NCBI GenBank assembly: GCA_031267825.1
Contig: JAIRYJ010000007.1
Coordinates: forward strand, 161,640-225,639
Reading direction: 5' to 3'
DNA length: 64,000 nt
Origin: Bifidobacteriaceae bacterium
Lineage (GTDB): Bacteria; Actinomycetota; Actinomycetes; Actinomycetales; WQXJ01
The translations under genes were made by a program, and so were the position numbers. Below the pieces are notes generated by a model that was given only the letters and a program-made list of their open reading frames with translations, did not search any database and had not been told where the DNA came from. This document shows positions 16,094 through 25,226 of this stretch, in pieces. Positions within the stretch are counted from its first letter, which is position 1. Each line of letters starts with the position of its first letter.

Positions 16094-17713
16094 CTAGAGA
16101 GGAATCTGGCCCGCCGCGACGGCTGGGATGAGGCCAGCGACCTGCCGGGTGAGTGCCAAATCTTCCGCCAAATCAGGCGCGCCGATCAGCCTCAAGGCGG
16201 CTGCGGTCACGCCAGTCAGTTTGGCCAGATCAGTTTGGCCGGTCTGGCCCTGCCAGCAACGGGCTAGATCGGCCGTCAGCGGGTCACTGGTGCCGTAAAC
16301 CTGACGGCCGTCTGGGCCAGGCTTGGTGGCGTTGATCCAGGCGGCGAAGGCCAGCGTCAGATGTGACGGCGCCGAACCTAAAGGCCGCGCCAGCAGTTGA
16401 CGCATCGGGTTAACCCACCGTTCAGGCAGCTTGAGGGACCCGTCAGAACCGATCTGCTGGAGCCGGTGAGCCATCGCCGGGTTAGCGAAACGGCTGATCA
16501 ACGCAGCCGTGTAGGCGGCCGGATGAGGACCGTCAGGCGGTAAGGTCAGGGCCATCTCACCGGCCAGGCCGCGCACCAGCGTCTCACCCCAGGTTGAACG
16601 GTTCATGACGTCAGCCACCGTGGCATATCCGGCGGCCAACCCTAGGTAAGCCAAAGCTGAATGCGAACCGTTCAGTAGGCGTAACTTGGTCAGTTCGAAC
16701 GGTGTCACATCTGCCACAAAGCTGGCGCCGCCGGCTTCCCAATATGGCCGCGGCCCCCGGAAGGAGTCTTCCAGGACCCATTGGCGGTAGGGCTCGCCGA
16801 AGACTGGTAAGTCATCACGTAAGCCGATCGCCTGTTCGGCCGCCAGGCGGTCAGCTGCCGTGGTGGCTGGCACTATCCGGTCAACGATTGTGGCGGGGAA
16901 AGCCACCGATTGGTCTAGCCAGCTAAGTAGTTTGGCGCGTTCCGGCCAGCCGCTCAAGGCAATGAATTGGTTGATCAGGCGGGCCAGGGTGGGGCCGTTG
17001 GAGGACATGTTGTCGCAGCTAACAACTGTCAGGGGGGCTTGGTTGGCGGCGAATCGGGCGGCCAGGCCAAAAGCTAAGGTGCCGAGGGCGCTGCGTGGCC
17101 AAATGTCGGCGCCAGGCTGGGTGGCGGCCAGGTCGTGGGCGATGATTGGCTCGTTCGTTGCTAGGTCACCGCCGCCGGCCGTGCGCGGGTAGCCCTTCTC
17201 GGTGATGGTTAGTGTCACCACGGAGATGGCCGACCGGGCGATTAACTGGGCGGCGGAGCCGTCCTGGCCTGTCAACAGGTGGGCGTCGATGATCGAGGCG
17301 ATGACACGGGTTTGATGGTCGGTTGGGGCACGGTTGGACAGCGAGTAGTAGCAGTCCTGGCGCCGGAAAGCTTCCATCACTGGTTGCGCCATTGGTTCGA
17401 GGGCGATAATCCCCCAGCCTGGTCCGCGAGGTTCGTCGCCTCGGGTTTCGCTCGGGTAGTTGGCCGATGCCGCCCGCCCAGGTTCGCCTAGTCCGTCTGG
17501 GCCGTTCGCCTTGTTTGGGGTGCCTGAGCCGGAAAGGCTCGCGCAATTTCCTAGTTCGGTATAAAACGCCTGATGGGCGCGGTGAAACGCGCCCAGGCCG
17601 AAGTGTATTAGGCGTGGCTCAAGCGACTGGCGGTCGGCCAGAGGGCGGTGTTCTGGCGCTAACCGTGCCAGGTTAGAGGCGTTCAGTGGCGCGGCGTGGC
17701 GGTGATCCGTCAT
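16094..17713 (-). CDS. uxuB: Mannitol dehydrogenase family; probable fructuronate reductase (D-mannonate oxidoreductase)
   Basis: This long-chain polyol dehydrogenase has 539 residues. The Rossmann start is LIHFGLGAFHRAHQAFY and the substrate domain contains ELTKLRLLNGSHSALAYLG, which holds the catalytic Lys and His of the family. With a mannonate dehydratase in the same region, reduction of fructuronate to mannonate (the UxuB step of glucuronate breakdown) is the best guess over mannitol or other polyols. Residues about 60-98 are an extra Pro/Gly/Arg-rich loop not expected in the fold, encoded by a stretch carrying GGCCGATGCCGCCC at 17462-17475. The start has AAAGGAA in front. It lies just downstream of the gntR gene, probably as one transcript. 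Confidence 0.82.
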   Translation of the reverse strand: MTDHRHAAPLNASNLARLAPEHRPLADRQSLEPRLIHFGLGAFHRAHQAFYTELGNCASLSGSGTPNKANGPDGLGEPGRAASANYPSETRGDEPRGPGWGIIALEPMAQPVMEAFRRQDCYYSLSNRAPTDHQTRVIASIIDAHLLTGQDGSAAQLIARSAISVVTLTITEKGYPRTAGGGDLATNEPIIAHDLAATQPGADIWPRSALGTLAFGLAARFAANQAPLTVVSCDNMSSNGPTLARLINQFIALSGWPERAKLLSWLDQSVAFPATIVDRIVPATTAADRLAAEQAIGLRDDLPVFGEPYRQWVLEDSFRGPRPYWEAGGASFVADVTPFELTKLRLLNGSHSALAYLGLAAGYATVADVMNRSTWGETLVRGLAGEMALTLPPDGPHPAAYTAALISRFANPAMAHRLQQIGSDGSLKLPERWVNPMRQLLARPLGSAPSHLTLAFAAWINATKPGPDGRQVYGTSDPLTADLARCWQGQTGQTDLAKLTGVTAAALRLIGAPDLAEDLALTRQVAGLIPAVAAGQIPL

Positions 17714-17805
17714 CGGTTTCCTTTGGGTTGGTTGGCTACTTGGCTGGTTGGCTGGCCGACTGGCTGGGCGGGGCCCGGCCGGTTCGGCCGCTGGCCGTCT
17801 TGGGT

Positions 17806-18543
17806 TTATTCCCAGACGGCGATGGTCCGCCGGACCGGCACGGCATCGGAATCGGTGACGAACAGTTCGGGCGAGGCCGCCCGGATCGCTTCGATGTCGC
17901 TGAAAACAGCCCGCAGATGCTGGCGCAGCAGGGTTTCGGCCTTGGTGAAATGGTGTGCCGCGACGGCTTCTAGGATTTGCGAATGGGCCTCGGCCAATTC
18001 GCTGATGGTGTCAACGATCCGCAAGCCAAGCATGCGTGCCCGGTCAAGGTGAGCTTTCGCCTGGGCGACCGCCGCCCACGTGCCACCATGTCCGGCTAAT
18101 GCCAGCAGGCCGCGATGGAACTCATCGTCAAGGTGGAAGAAAGCTTCTTGTTCGTCCTGCGACAGGCCTTTTTGAGCCGCCACAATGCCGCGCAGCGCTT
18201 CGGTCTGGACGGCGTCGAGGGCGGGGTGTTCAGCTAACGACTTCATTGAGGTTAGTTCGACGGCTTCACGCAGGAACTGGGCGTCGGCCACACGGGTGGC
18301 GTCAACCCTGGCGACAAATGAGCCGATCTTCGGGAAGACCTGGACTAGTCCTTCTCCGACCAGCAGGACCAGGGCTTCACGTACCGGAGTGCGTGACAGG
18401 TTCAGGCTGGCGGCCAAGTCGTTCTCTGATAGGGCGGCACCAGGCGGTAGTTCCAGGGAGATGATCTTTCGGCGGAGCGAGTCGTATGCCCGTAGGCGGC
18501 TTGATTGCCGTCGGGTTGCCGGGATCTGTCCCATGTTGACCAT
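17806..18543 (-). CDS. GntR family regulator, FCD (FadR) subfamily
   Basis: A 245-residue transcription factor. The winged helix-turn-helix occupies about residues 12-75 (LSENDLAASLNLSRTPVREA). The rest is an all-helical FCD sensor whose Asp and three His positions (LDDEFHRGLLALAGH, EAHSQILEAV, LLRQHLRAV) make up the usual metal site for organic-acid ligands. ATG at 18543 is chosen because AAAGG lies eight bases upstream. It sits between uxuB and a divergent sugar-acid operon, and an inverted repeat stands in the divergent promoter. A sugar acid such as mannonate, fructuronate or glucuronate is the likely ligand, by context only. Confidence 0.9.
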   Translation of the reverse strand: MVNMGQIPATRRQSSRLRAYDSLRRKIISLELPPGAALSENDLAASLNLSRTPVREALVLLVGEGLVQVFPKIGSFVARVDATRVADAQFLREAVELTSMKSLAEHPALDAVQTEALRGIVAAQKGLSQDEQEAFFHLDDEFHRGLLALAGHGGTWAAVAQAKAHLDRARMLGLRIVDTISELAEAHSQILEAVAAHHFTKAETLLRQHLRAVFSDIEAIRAASPELFVTDSDAVPVRRTIAVWE

Positions 18544-18884
18544 GCTAGCCACCTTTGTCGTTGAATCGTGTGTGGTTAAGCCGAAGCGGCTTCGCCGAGC
18601 CTGGCGAAACTCCTGCCGGGGGTGTAAACCGTCTAGCGCCCTGAGTCAGCCAGGCTGAGTCCTGGCCGCACAGTTGCGCGCTGGGGTACTTCAGTCAGCC
18701 AGTACCAGCCGGTTGGAGCCTAAGCTTGGCCAGCTAGCCACTTGACGGGTTTTACACACCGGTACTAGCATACAAGACTGGTATGCAAGTACTGCCGGCG
18801 AGCCGGGGAACAACTGAACGGCAAGCCAGGGAACTGGTAAAGACGGCGTTTGGCAACGGATTATGAGGTTCAGAGAGGACACCA
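18544..18884. promoter_or_regulatory. Divergent promoter region of gntR and the sugar-acid operon
   Basis: The main feature is an inverted repeat at 18764-18790: GTACTAGCATAC and GTATGCAAGTAC, 12-base arms with one mismatch across seven bases. Half-sites of the form ACTWGCATACMAG fit a GntR-family operator. A closely related site stands at 27513-27537. The rest of the region shows no gene. Confidence 0.6.
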
Positions 18885-19781
18885 ATGACTGACCCAATCG
18901 GCACCATGCGGGCCGGATTCACCGGCGGCATGTACCCGCCACCAGACAACATCCCATTTGACCAGCGGGCCGCCTGGCAACTCGACAGGTCCGCCAAACT
19001 AGGCGCCACCTGCCTCCAAATCTCAGACATGCCACAAGCCCCCGAAGCCCGCCAAGCCCTGCGGGTCGGCGCTGAGGCGGCCGGGATCGAAATCGAAGGC
19101 CTCGCCCGCGCCCTATTCGTGCCACTAGGGGCGGACCCAGCCGGCCGGGTTGAAGAACTAGCCCACCAGTTGGATTACGCCAGTCAAATCGGCATGACAG
19201 TGGTCAGACACGGCTGGGGACGGCTCACACCGCAAACCAGCCGCTTCTCACCGAACGGAGACGTTGACGCCCAAAAAGCCCACATTGTGCGTTGCCTCCA
19301 AACCGCCGCACCCCTAGCTGAGGCCGCCAAGATCCCGATCGCGGTTGAGAACCATTGCGACTTCGGTGCTGAAGAACTAGCTGACATGCTGAGCCAAGTC
19401 GACTCCGAATGGATTGGTTGCGCCCTTGACACAGCCAACAGTTTCACCGTCTTCCGTGACCCGAACCAAGAAATCCCAATCCTGGCGCCGCTCACATTGA
19501 CAACCCACATCAAAGACATGCGCATGATCCGCAACCCCCTAAGCTGGGCCATCCCACAAATTCCAGTCGGCTGCCGCCTCGGCGAAGGCCAAGTCGACCT
19601 CCCCCGGACGATCGAACTACTGGCCGCCCACAGCCCCAAAGCCACCGGCCTGCACTTGATAGTCGAGGCCGGCTGGGAACCAGAAGGCTGCCCGGAACAG
19701 GTTCTGCCGCCACTCGAATTGCGGCGCGAAATCCTCGAATCCGGCGTCGCCTGGCTCAATCAATTCATCGCCACCCACTAA
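18885..19781 (+). CDS. Sugar phosphate isomerase/epimerase-like TIM-barrel protein
   Basis: A 298-residue protein of the xylose-isomerase-like (AP endonuclease 2) TIM-barrel superfamily. Barrel strands carrying likely metal ligands are visible: IPIAVENHCDFGAEEL (Glu), IGCALDTANSF (Asp), LTTHIKDMRM (His-x-Lys-Asp) and HLIVEAGWEPEG (Glu). These suit a divalent-metal ketose or sugar-acid isomerase. The ribosome site is AGAGGA eight bases before ATG. It is the first gene of a plus-strand run leading to a transporter and mannonate dehydratase, and is predicted to be under the adjacent GntR regulator. The exact reaction is not known. Confidence 0.78.
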   Translation: MTDPIGTMRAGFTGGMYPPPDNIPFDQRAAWQLDRSAKLGATCLQISDMPQAPEARQALRVGAEAAGIEIEGLARALFVPLGADPAGRVEELAHQLDYASQIGMTVVRHGWGRLTPQTSRFSPNGDVDAQKAHIVRCLQTAAPLAEAAKIPIAVENHCDFGAEELADMLSQVDSEWIGCALDTANSFTVFRDPNQEIPILAPLTLTTHIKDMRMIRNPLSWAIPQIPVGCRLGEGQVDLPRTIELLAAHSPKATGLHLIVEAGWEPEGCPEQVLPPLELRREILESGVAWLNQFIATH

Positions 19782-19912
19782 AACCAATCGGCCGTGGCGG
19801 ACCAAACCAGACGCCGCGGCGAAACCCCCTTGGGCGGCACCGTTTAAAAAAACTAAAACCCCAAACCAGCCAGCCGGGCTGAACTAAACCAACTAAACGA
19901 AAGGCAAACGCA

Positions 19913-20827
19913 ATGACCAATGTTCTGGTTACCGGTGCTAGTGGCGCTCTGGCCAGTTACGTAATTCCGCGCCTAGTGGCCGCCGGTTATGAGGTGACAG
20001 GCTTTGACGTGGCCCCGCCAGAACGGCTAACTGACCCGGCTGTGCGGTTCGTTCAAGGTGACTTGACTTCCCTTGAACGCTGCCTCTGCGCCTTAGCCTA
20101 TTCCGAGGCCGAAATAGTGGTGCATTTGGGTGCCTTGCCCGGCCCGCGTGAAATGGTGCGGCGCCCCAACTGGCGGACCCGGCAAGTCGCCCCAGAAGAC
20201 ATCACAATGGCCTCCAACACTATGGGCACCTATTATCTGCTCGATGCCGTCCGCCGACTTGGGAAAGCCAAGACAGTTGTGTTCGCCTCAAGTTTCTACA
20301 CCTTAGGGTTAGGTAACCGCATTAGTGACCGGCCATTCGAAGTCGAATACTTGCCAATTGACGAGGATCATCCACTACGACCAGAAGATTCCTACGGCAC
20401 ATCGAAACTCCTCGGCGAAGAATTGTTGCGCGCCTGGGTGCGGGCCTATAAAGGCCGAGCGGTGGCGTTACGCCTAATGGGAATTGATTATCCTTTCCGT
20501 AATCCAGACCATTACGGCGAAGTGCCAGAATCTGATCCAACACACGTTGGTGGACCGGTTTACACGACTTTCCAATATGTCGACGCGCGTGACGTCGCCG
20601 AAGCAGTCATTTTATCCATCGAAACACCAGGCCTTGATGAATTTGAGGCCTTCTACATCACAACCGACACAATCTATCAAGAAAACACCGCTGATCTGGC
20701 GGCCCGGGTGTGGCCGGATATCGCTGAAATGGCTGGAGCCATTGAAGGTACGGCCGGAATCATCACGGACGCTAAAGCGCGCCGCAAATTGGGATACACC
20801 CCGCAGTATTCCTGGCGGAACGCCTAG
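19913..20827 (+). CDS. NAD-dependent epimerase/dehydratase (extended SDR)
   Basis: A 304-residue extended SDR with Rossmann loop VLVTGASGALASYVIPRL, the Ser strand VVFASSFYTLG and catalytic Tyr-x-x-x-Lys as SYGTSKLLGEELL. The length and the AVALRLMGIDYP stretch fit sugar dehydrogenases and epimerases, including uronate dehydrogenase-like enzymes that oxidise a uronic acid with NAD. Given a mannonate dehydratase in the same operon this is a plausible sugar-acid oxidoreductase, but the substrate is inference. AAAGG precedes the ATG by nine bases. It follows the TIM-barrel gene by 131 bases and precedes the binding-protein gene by 51. Confidence 0.8.
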   Translation: MTNVLVTGASGALASYVIPRLVAAGYEVTGFDVAPPERLTDPAVRFVQGDLTSLERCLCALAYSEAEIVVHLGALPGPREMVRRPNWRTRQVAPEDITMASNTMGTYYLLDAVRRLGKAKTVVFASSFYTLGLGNRISDRPFEVEYLPIDEDHPLRPEDSYGTSKLLGEELLRAWVRAYKGRAVALRLMGIDYPFRNPDHYGEVPESDPTHVGGPVYTTFQYVDARDVAEAVILSIETPGLDEFEAFYITTDTIYQENTADLAARVWPDIAEMAGAIEGTAGIITDAKARRKLGYTPQYSWRNA

Positions 20828-20878
20828 TAATGACACATCAACTAGCACATTGACGAAAGAGAGAAAAGGACACACGTC

Positions 20879-22198
20879 ATGACACAGAAGAAGCACTTCT
20901 ATCCGGCCGCTCTTGGGGCTATCGCGATCGCGTTATCCCTAGTGGCCTGCGGGGATTCGGACGAACCGTCCGGCTCCGGTACCGGCGATGCGGCCGGCGC
21001 CAATGACACCGTCACCACGGTGTGGCGTATCGCGGACAACACTGAAACACCCGTGGCCAACGCCGTGCCACGGTTCAACACCTCATCCCAATTCGGCCAA
21101 ATCGAGTTCCAGCCTCAAGTGAACCAGGGCTACCAAGACAAAATGCGCTCATCTTTGGGCGGCTCAGGCCGTCCCGGGATCTATCAAAACTGGGGTGGCG
21201 GTAACAACCGGGATTATGTTGAAGCTGGGGTTGTAGTTGACCTGGCGGAAGCCTTCGAAACTTATCCTGAACTGAAATCAGCTTTCATGCCGTCCGTTTT
21301 GGATGTCGGATCATGGGACGGCAAATACTATGGCATACCGCTGAGTGGCACCCAGCCAGTCTTGTTGTTCTACAACAAGGCGCTGTTCGCTGACGCGGGC
21401 CTTGAAGCACCAACCACTTTCAGTGAATTGCAGAACGCGGTTGACGTTTTCAAAGGCAAAGGGATCATCCCGATCTCACTAGCTGGCACCCAGGCCTGGA
21501 CCCATCAGATCTACTGGCAGTGGCTAGTTGACAGGGTTGGCGGACCGGAAGTCTTCCAGCGGATCGCTGATGGCGACTGGTCTGGTTGGAGTGATCCGGC
21601 GGTTCTGAAAGCCACCGAAATGATCGCCGACCTGGCATCATCTGGTGCCTTCGGCGACAACTACGCTTCAGTCAACTACGGTGCTGGCGGTTCAGAAACA
21701 CTCCTATCTGAAGGTAAAGCCGCCATGTATCTGATGGGTTCATGGGCTTACGGCTCAATCAAAGGCAGCGACCCGGACTTTGTCGCCAACGATCTGGGCT
21801 ACGTTAACCCGCCGGCTGTTGAAGGCGGCAAAGGTGACCCACGTGACGTTGCTGGCAACCCGTCCACCTTCTTCTCAGTCACAATCTCAGCTGACAAGGA
21901 CACCGCTTTCGCCTTCTTGAATGAGATGTATTCGGAAGACTACGTCAAAGACCTGATCGCTCAAGGTGAAGTACCTGTCACAATGAACGCCTCCGATTAT
22001 GTTGACCAGGCGGAAGACCCGGCGTTCCTGAAATATCAGCTCGACATGGTTCAAGAAGCCCCAGTTTTCCAACAGTCCTGGGACACCGCCATTGGTGACG
22101 ACAAAATGTCGCCCGTCAAGACTGAAATGCAACGCCTGATTCTGGGTCAGATCAGCCCAACAGAGTTCATTGAAGCCGTCTTGGCGTTGCAACCCTGA
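20879..22198 (+). CDS. ABC transporter sugar-binding lipoprotein
   Basis: The extracellular solute-binding lipoprotein (family 1) of a carbohydrate ABC importer, 439 residues. The signal peptide ends at lipobox L-S-L-V-A-C (about residue 24), followed by a Ser/Gly/Asp tether. Typical carbohydrate-binding segments are PVLLFYNKALFADAGLEAP and LLSEGKAAMYLMGSWAYG. AAAAGGA lies 12 bases before ATG. Two permease genes follow. With mannonate dehydratase and fructuronate reductase close by, a uronic acid or a uronate-containing oligosaccharide is the likely cargo; the sequence itself does not show it. Confidence 0.92.
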   Translation: MTQKKHFYPAALGAIAIALSLVACGDSDEPSGSGTGDAAGANDTVTTVWRIADNTETPVANAVPRFNTSSQFGQIEFQPQVNQGYQDKMRSSLGGSGRPGIYQNWGGGNNRDYVEAGVVVDLAEAFETYPELKSAFMPSVLDVGSWDGKYYGIPLSGTQPVLLFYNKALFADAGLEAPTTFSELQNAVDVFKGKGIIPISLAGTQAWTHQIYWQWLVDRVGGPEVFQRIADGDWSGWSDPAVLKATEMIADLASSGAFGDNYASVNYGAGGSETLLSEGKAAMYLMGSWAYGSIKGSDPDFVANDLGYVNPPAVEGGKGDPRDVAGNPSTFFSVTISADKDTAFAFLNEMYSEDYVKDLIAQGEVPVTMNASDYVDQAEDPAFLKYQLDMVQEAPVFQQSWDTAIGDDKMSPVKTEMQRLILGQISPTEFIEAVLALQP

Positions 22199-22251
22199 CC
22201 ACAACTGGCGAATACCGGTAAACACTGACTAGGCGGATTAGCGATCACCTG

Positions 22252-23175
22252 ATGACTAGGAAGCGGATAGCGGACGAACGCCCGGTGCACCGGGACGCCC
22301 TCAAAACGGGGCGCCCCGGTGCCCATTGGGCGGTTCCCGGCGCACTGTTCTTCGCCTTGTTCGCCTTGGTGCCTTTAGGCGTTGTGATTTACCTTTCCTT
22401 CACCACCTGGAAAGGTTTAGGCGATCCGCAATGGACTGGGCTGACTAGCTGGCAGGAACTGTTCCGTGACCGCTACATCCCACAATCAGTTTGGATCATG
22501 CTTGGTTTGTTGGTGGCCACAATCTGTGTCCAACTACCGGTGGCCGCCCTGCTTGGCACCTGGGCGGCCGGGCCGCAGCGTAACCGGGCTGTCCTAGCGT
22601 CGATCTACTTCCTGCCGTTGCTGCTTTCAACAGCCGCCATCGCGATTGTCTGGAAACAGCTAATGGACCCGAACTTTGGCCTACCAGCCCACCTTAAAGA
22701 ACTGGTGGGCGGAACCGGTGACTTCATTGGCACCAGTCACGGTGCTTTGATCACATTGGTGATGGTTGGGGCCTGGCAATACATCCCATTCCACATGCTG
22801 CTATTCCAAGGAGCGGTCCGCTCAATTCCGGATGTGCTCTACCAGGCGGCGGAGATCGACGGGGCCGGCCGGGTGCGCTGCTTCTTTTCGATCACCTTGC
22901 CGCAACTACGCAACACCATCATCACGTCACTGATTTTCATGGTGGTTGGCGGTCTGACCGGCTTTGACACGGTCCTCATCTTGACAATGGGCGGCCCCGG
23001 CCGGGACACCACCACCACACCGTTGCTGATGTACTTTGAAGCCTTCAGGTCCTATCACTTCGGTAAAGGCTCAGCCATCGCGGTTCTGCTGATAGTGGTC
23101 GCCACCACGGTTTCACTGCTGCTGACCAGGCTGTCCGGCTATGACCGGATGGAAAGCACCAAGGAGGGCGTGTGA
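22252..23175 (+). CDS. ABC transporter permease, carbohydrate type (MsmF-like)
   Basis: A 307-residue inner-membrane permease with six predicted helices. The opening is typical of the first permease of sugar importers (ALFFALFALVPLGVVIYLSF). The cytoplasmic EAA loop that contacts the ATPase is seen as AAEIDGAGRVRCFFSITLP. No ATPase gene is in the operon, as usual for importers that share a MsmK/UgpC-type ATPase encoded elsewhere. The next permease overlaps it by four bases (GTGA). There is no strong ribosome site in front of the ATG. Confidence 0.9.
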   Translation: MTRKRIADERPVHRDALKTGRPGAHWAVPGALFFALFALVPLGVVIYLSFTTWKGLGDPQWTGLTSWQELFRDRYIPQSVWIMLGLLVATICVQLPVAALLGTWAAGPQRNRAVLASIYFLPLLLSTAAIAIVWKQLMDPNFGLPAHLKELVGGTGDFIGTSHGALITLVMVGAWQYIPFHMLLFQGAVRSIPDVLYQAAEIDGAGRVRCFFSITLPQLRNTIITSLIFMVVGGLTGFDTVLILTMGGPGRDTTTTPLLMYFEAFRSYHFGKGSAIAVLLIVVATTVSLLLTRLSGYDRMESTKEGV

Positions 23176-23990
23176 AACCGCGGCCGAACTGGATCGCTGG
23201 AGGACTATCCGTCCTGTGGCTGGGCTTCATCACAATCCCGATCTACGCCATTGTTGCTGGTTCGGTCGCCACCGGCCAGGCCTACATGAAAGGCGGCCCG
23301 GTGGCCGCGCCAGCCAGTTTCACACTGGACAGCTTTGTTCGTGTGCTGGCTGGCCCGTTCCTGCGTTACTTCTTGAACACCACCATCATCACGGTCTCAA
23401 CCGTGGTGTTAGCACTGGTGTTGGCGTTGCCTTTGAGTTATGTCGTGGTCCGGGGTAAAGGCTGGGCCTCGCGCGGCGTTTTCCGCCTTTTCCTGTTCGG
23501 TTTAGCCATCCCGTCACAAGCGGTCATCATTCCGATGTTCTGGGTTATCAGCGCAATCGGCCTATATGACACGTGGTGGGGAGTTGTTCTGCCGACAGCC
23601 GCTTTCTCGATGCCGATTTCAGTTCTGATATTGACATCAGGTATGCGGGAGATCACTAATGACCTATATGAGGCCATGGCGTTGGACGGCGCCAGCGCCT
23701 TCAAGACGTTTATTCGGCTTGTTATACCGTTATCCAAACCGTCGATAGCTACGCTGTGTGTTTTCAACGGTTTACACGCGTGGAACGGTTTCTTGTTCCC
23801 GCTAGTCTTGACTCAGTCTGATGATGTGAAAGTTGTCACATTGGGTTTGTATTCATTCATATTCCAGTATGGAGCCGATTTCCCGGCGCTTTTCGCGGCG
23901 GTGATTCTTTCGGCCATCCCGCTGGTGTTGTTGTACCTCTTCGCCCGGCGGGCGTTGGTGGCGGGCCTGATGGGAGTCGGCGGCAAATGA
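23172..23990 (+). CDS. ABC transporter permease, carbohydrate type (MsmG-like)
   Basis: The second permease of the importer, 272 residues, with six predicted helices and EAA loop [20 protein letters not shown]. The GTG start overlaps the preceding stop and the stop overlaps the ATG of the next gene, so translation of permease, permease and mannonate dehydratase is coupled. The close of the protein ([20 protein letters not shown]) is the standard C-terminus of this permease class. Confidence 0.9.
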   Translation: MKPRPNWIAGGLSVLWLGFITIPIYAIVAGSVATGQAYMKGGPVAAPASFTLDSFVRVLAGPFLRYFLNTTIITVSTVVLALVLALPLSYVVVRGKGWASRGVFRLFLFGLAIPSQAVIIPMFWVISAIGLYDTWWGVVLPTAAFSMPISVLILTSGMREITNDLYEAMALDGASAFKTFIRLVIPLSKPSIATLCVFNGLHAWNGFLFPLVLTQSDDVKVVTLGLYSFIFQYGADFPALFAAVILSAIPLVLLYLFARRALVAGLMGVGGK

Positions 23991-25195
23991 GCCTTATTGA
24001 CCGGGTCGAGGTGCTGGTGACAGCACCCGGCCGGAACTTTGTGACAGTGCGTCTGACAACCTCAGATGGGCTGACTGGTCTGGGAGACGCCACCCTGAAC
24101 GGCCGCGAACTAGCGGTTGTGGCCTACATCCGCGACCATCTTGGGCCAGCCCTGATCGGTAAGGACCCGGCCCGAATTGAGGACCTCTGGCAGTATCTGT
24201 TCAAAGGCGCCTACTGGCGGCGCGGACCGGTCACCATGACGGCGATCGCCGGGATCGATACAGCCCTATGGGACATAAAAGGCAAAGTCGCGGGCTTGCC
24301 GGTGTATCAGCTACTAGGTGGCCGGTCACGCAGCGGAGTGATGGTCTACCCGCACGCCTCCGGTGAGACGGAAGCCGAACTGTTCGATGAAATTGAACGC
24401 TACCTTGACCAGGGTTACCGGGCGGTCCGGGCACAATGCGGTGTGCCTGGCTTAGAAACGGCCTACGGTGTGGGTCACGGCGGACGCTATGAGCCAGCTA
24501 ACGGCAAACTACCGGCTGAAGAAATCTGGTCATCTGAGGCTTATTTAGATTTCGCGCCACGCTATTTGCGTAAAGTGCGTGAACGTTTCGGGTTCGGATT
24601 CCATCTGCTGCATGATGTTCACAACCGGCTCAGCCCAATCGAAGCCGCCCGCTTTGGTAAAGCGGTCGAAGAATGCGCCCTGTTCTGGATCGAAGACCCC
24701 ACACCAGCTGAAAACCAGGAAAGTTTCCGGCTGATCCGCCAACACACCACAACTCCTTTAGCTGTTGGTGAGACGCTAACTTCGATTTGGGATGTGCGTC
24801 AACTAATAGTCGAACAGCTGATTGACTATGTGCGCACCACTGTGACCCACGTTGGCGGGCTGACACACTTACGCCGGATCTTTGACTTAGCGGCGCTTTA
24901 CCAGGTCCGTACTGGATCGCATGGCGCATCTGATCTGTCACCGGTTTCTTTGGCCGCCGCGGTTCATCTTGACCTGACAACACCAAACTTTGGGATCCAG
25001 GAATACATGGGTTATCCGCCCGAAACGGATGAGGTTTTCCACACTGGCATTAGTTTGCGCGACGGTTATCTTGATGTGGCCGAGGAACCCGGTTTAGGGG
25101 TCGAATATGATGACGCCGCCGCCGTCCGTTTCCCATACAACCCGAAGTATTTACCAGTCGCCCGGCGCTTGGATGGTTCAATCCACGACTGGTGA
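23987..25195 (+). CDS. manD: D-mannonate dehydratase, enolase superfamily (RspA/ManD)
   Basis: This enzyme dehydrates D-mannonate to 2-keto-3-deoxygluconate in glucuronate breakdown. The 402-residue length and sequence match the ManD/RspA group of the enolase superfamily: [20 protein letters not shown], the metal-binding strand [17 protein letters not shown] (Asp), [13 protein letters not shown] (Glu) and [13 protein letters not shown] (Glu). [20 protein letters not shown] carries the catalytic His, and [11 protein letters not shown] closes the barrel. Some family members act on D-gluconate or are very slow, so mannonate is the most likely but not proven substrate. Overlap with the permease gene ties it to the transporter. 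The kinase and aldolase for its product are not clearly in the window. Confidence 0.88.
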   Translation: MSLIDRVEVLVTAPGRNFVTVRLTTSDGLTGLGDATLNGRELAVVAYIRDHLGPALIGKDPARIEDLWQYLFKGAYWRRGPVTMTAIAGIDTALWDIKGKVAGLPVYQLLGGRSRSGVMVYPHASGETEAELFDEIERYLDQGYRAVRAQCGVPGLETAYGVGHGGRYEPANGKLPAEEIWSSEAYLDFAPRYLRKVRERFGFGFHLLHDVHNRLSPIEAARFGKAVEECALFWIEDPTPAENQESFRLIRQHTTTPLAVGETLTSIWDVRQLIVEQLIDYVRTTVTHVGGLTHLRRIFDLAALYQVRTGSHGASDLSPVSLAAAVHLDLTTPNFGIQEYMGYPPETDEVFHTGISLRDGYLDVAEEPGLGVEYDDAAAVRFPYNPKYLPVARRLDGSIHDW

Positions 25196-25226
25196 GAGCG
25201 GGTTTGGGGATGGCCGGGCGGCTGCC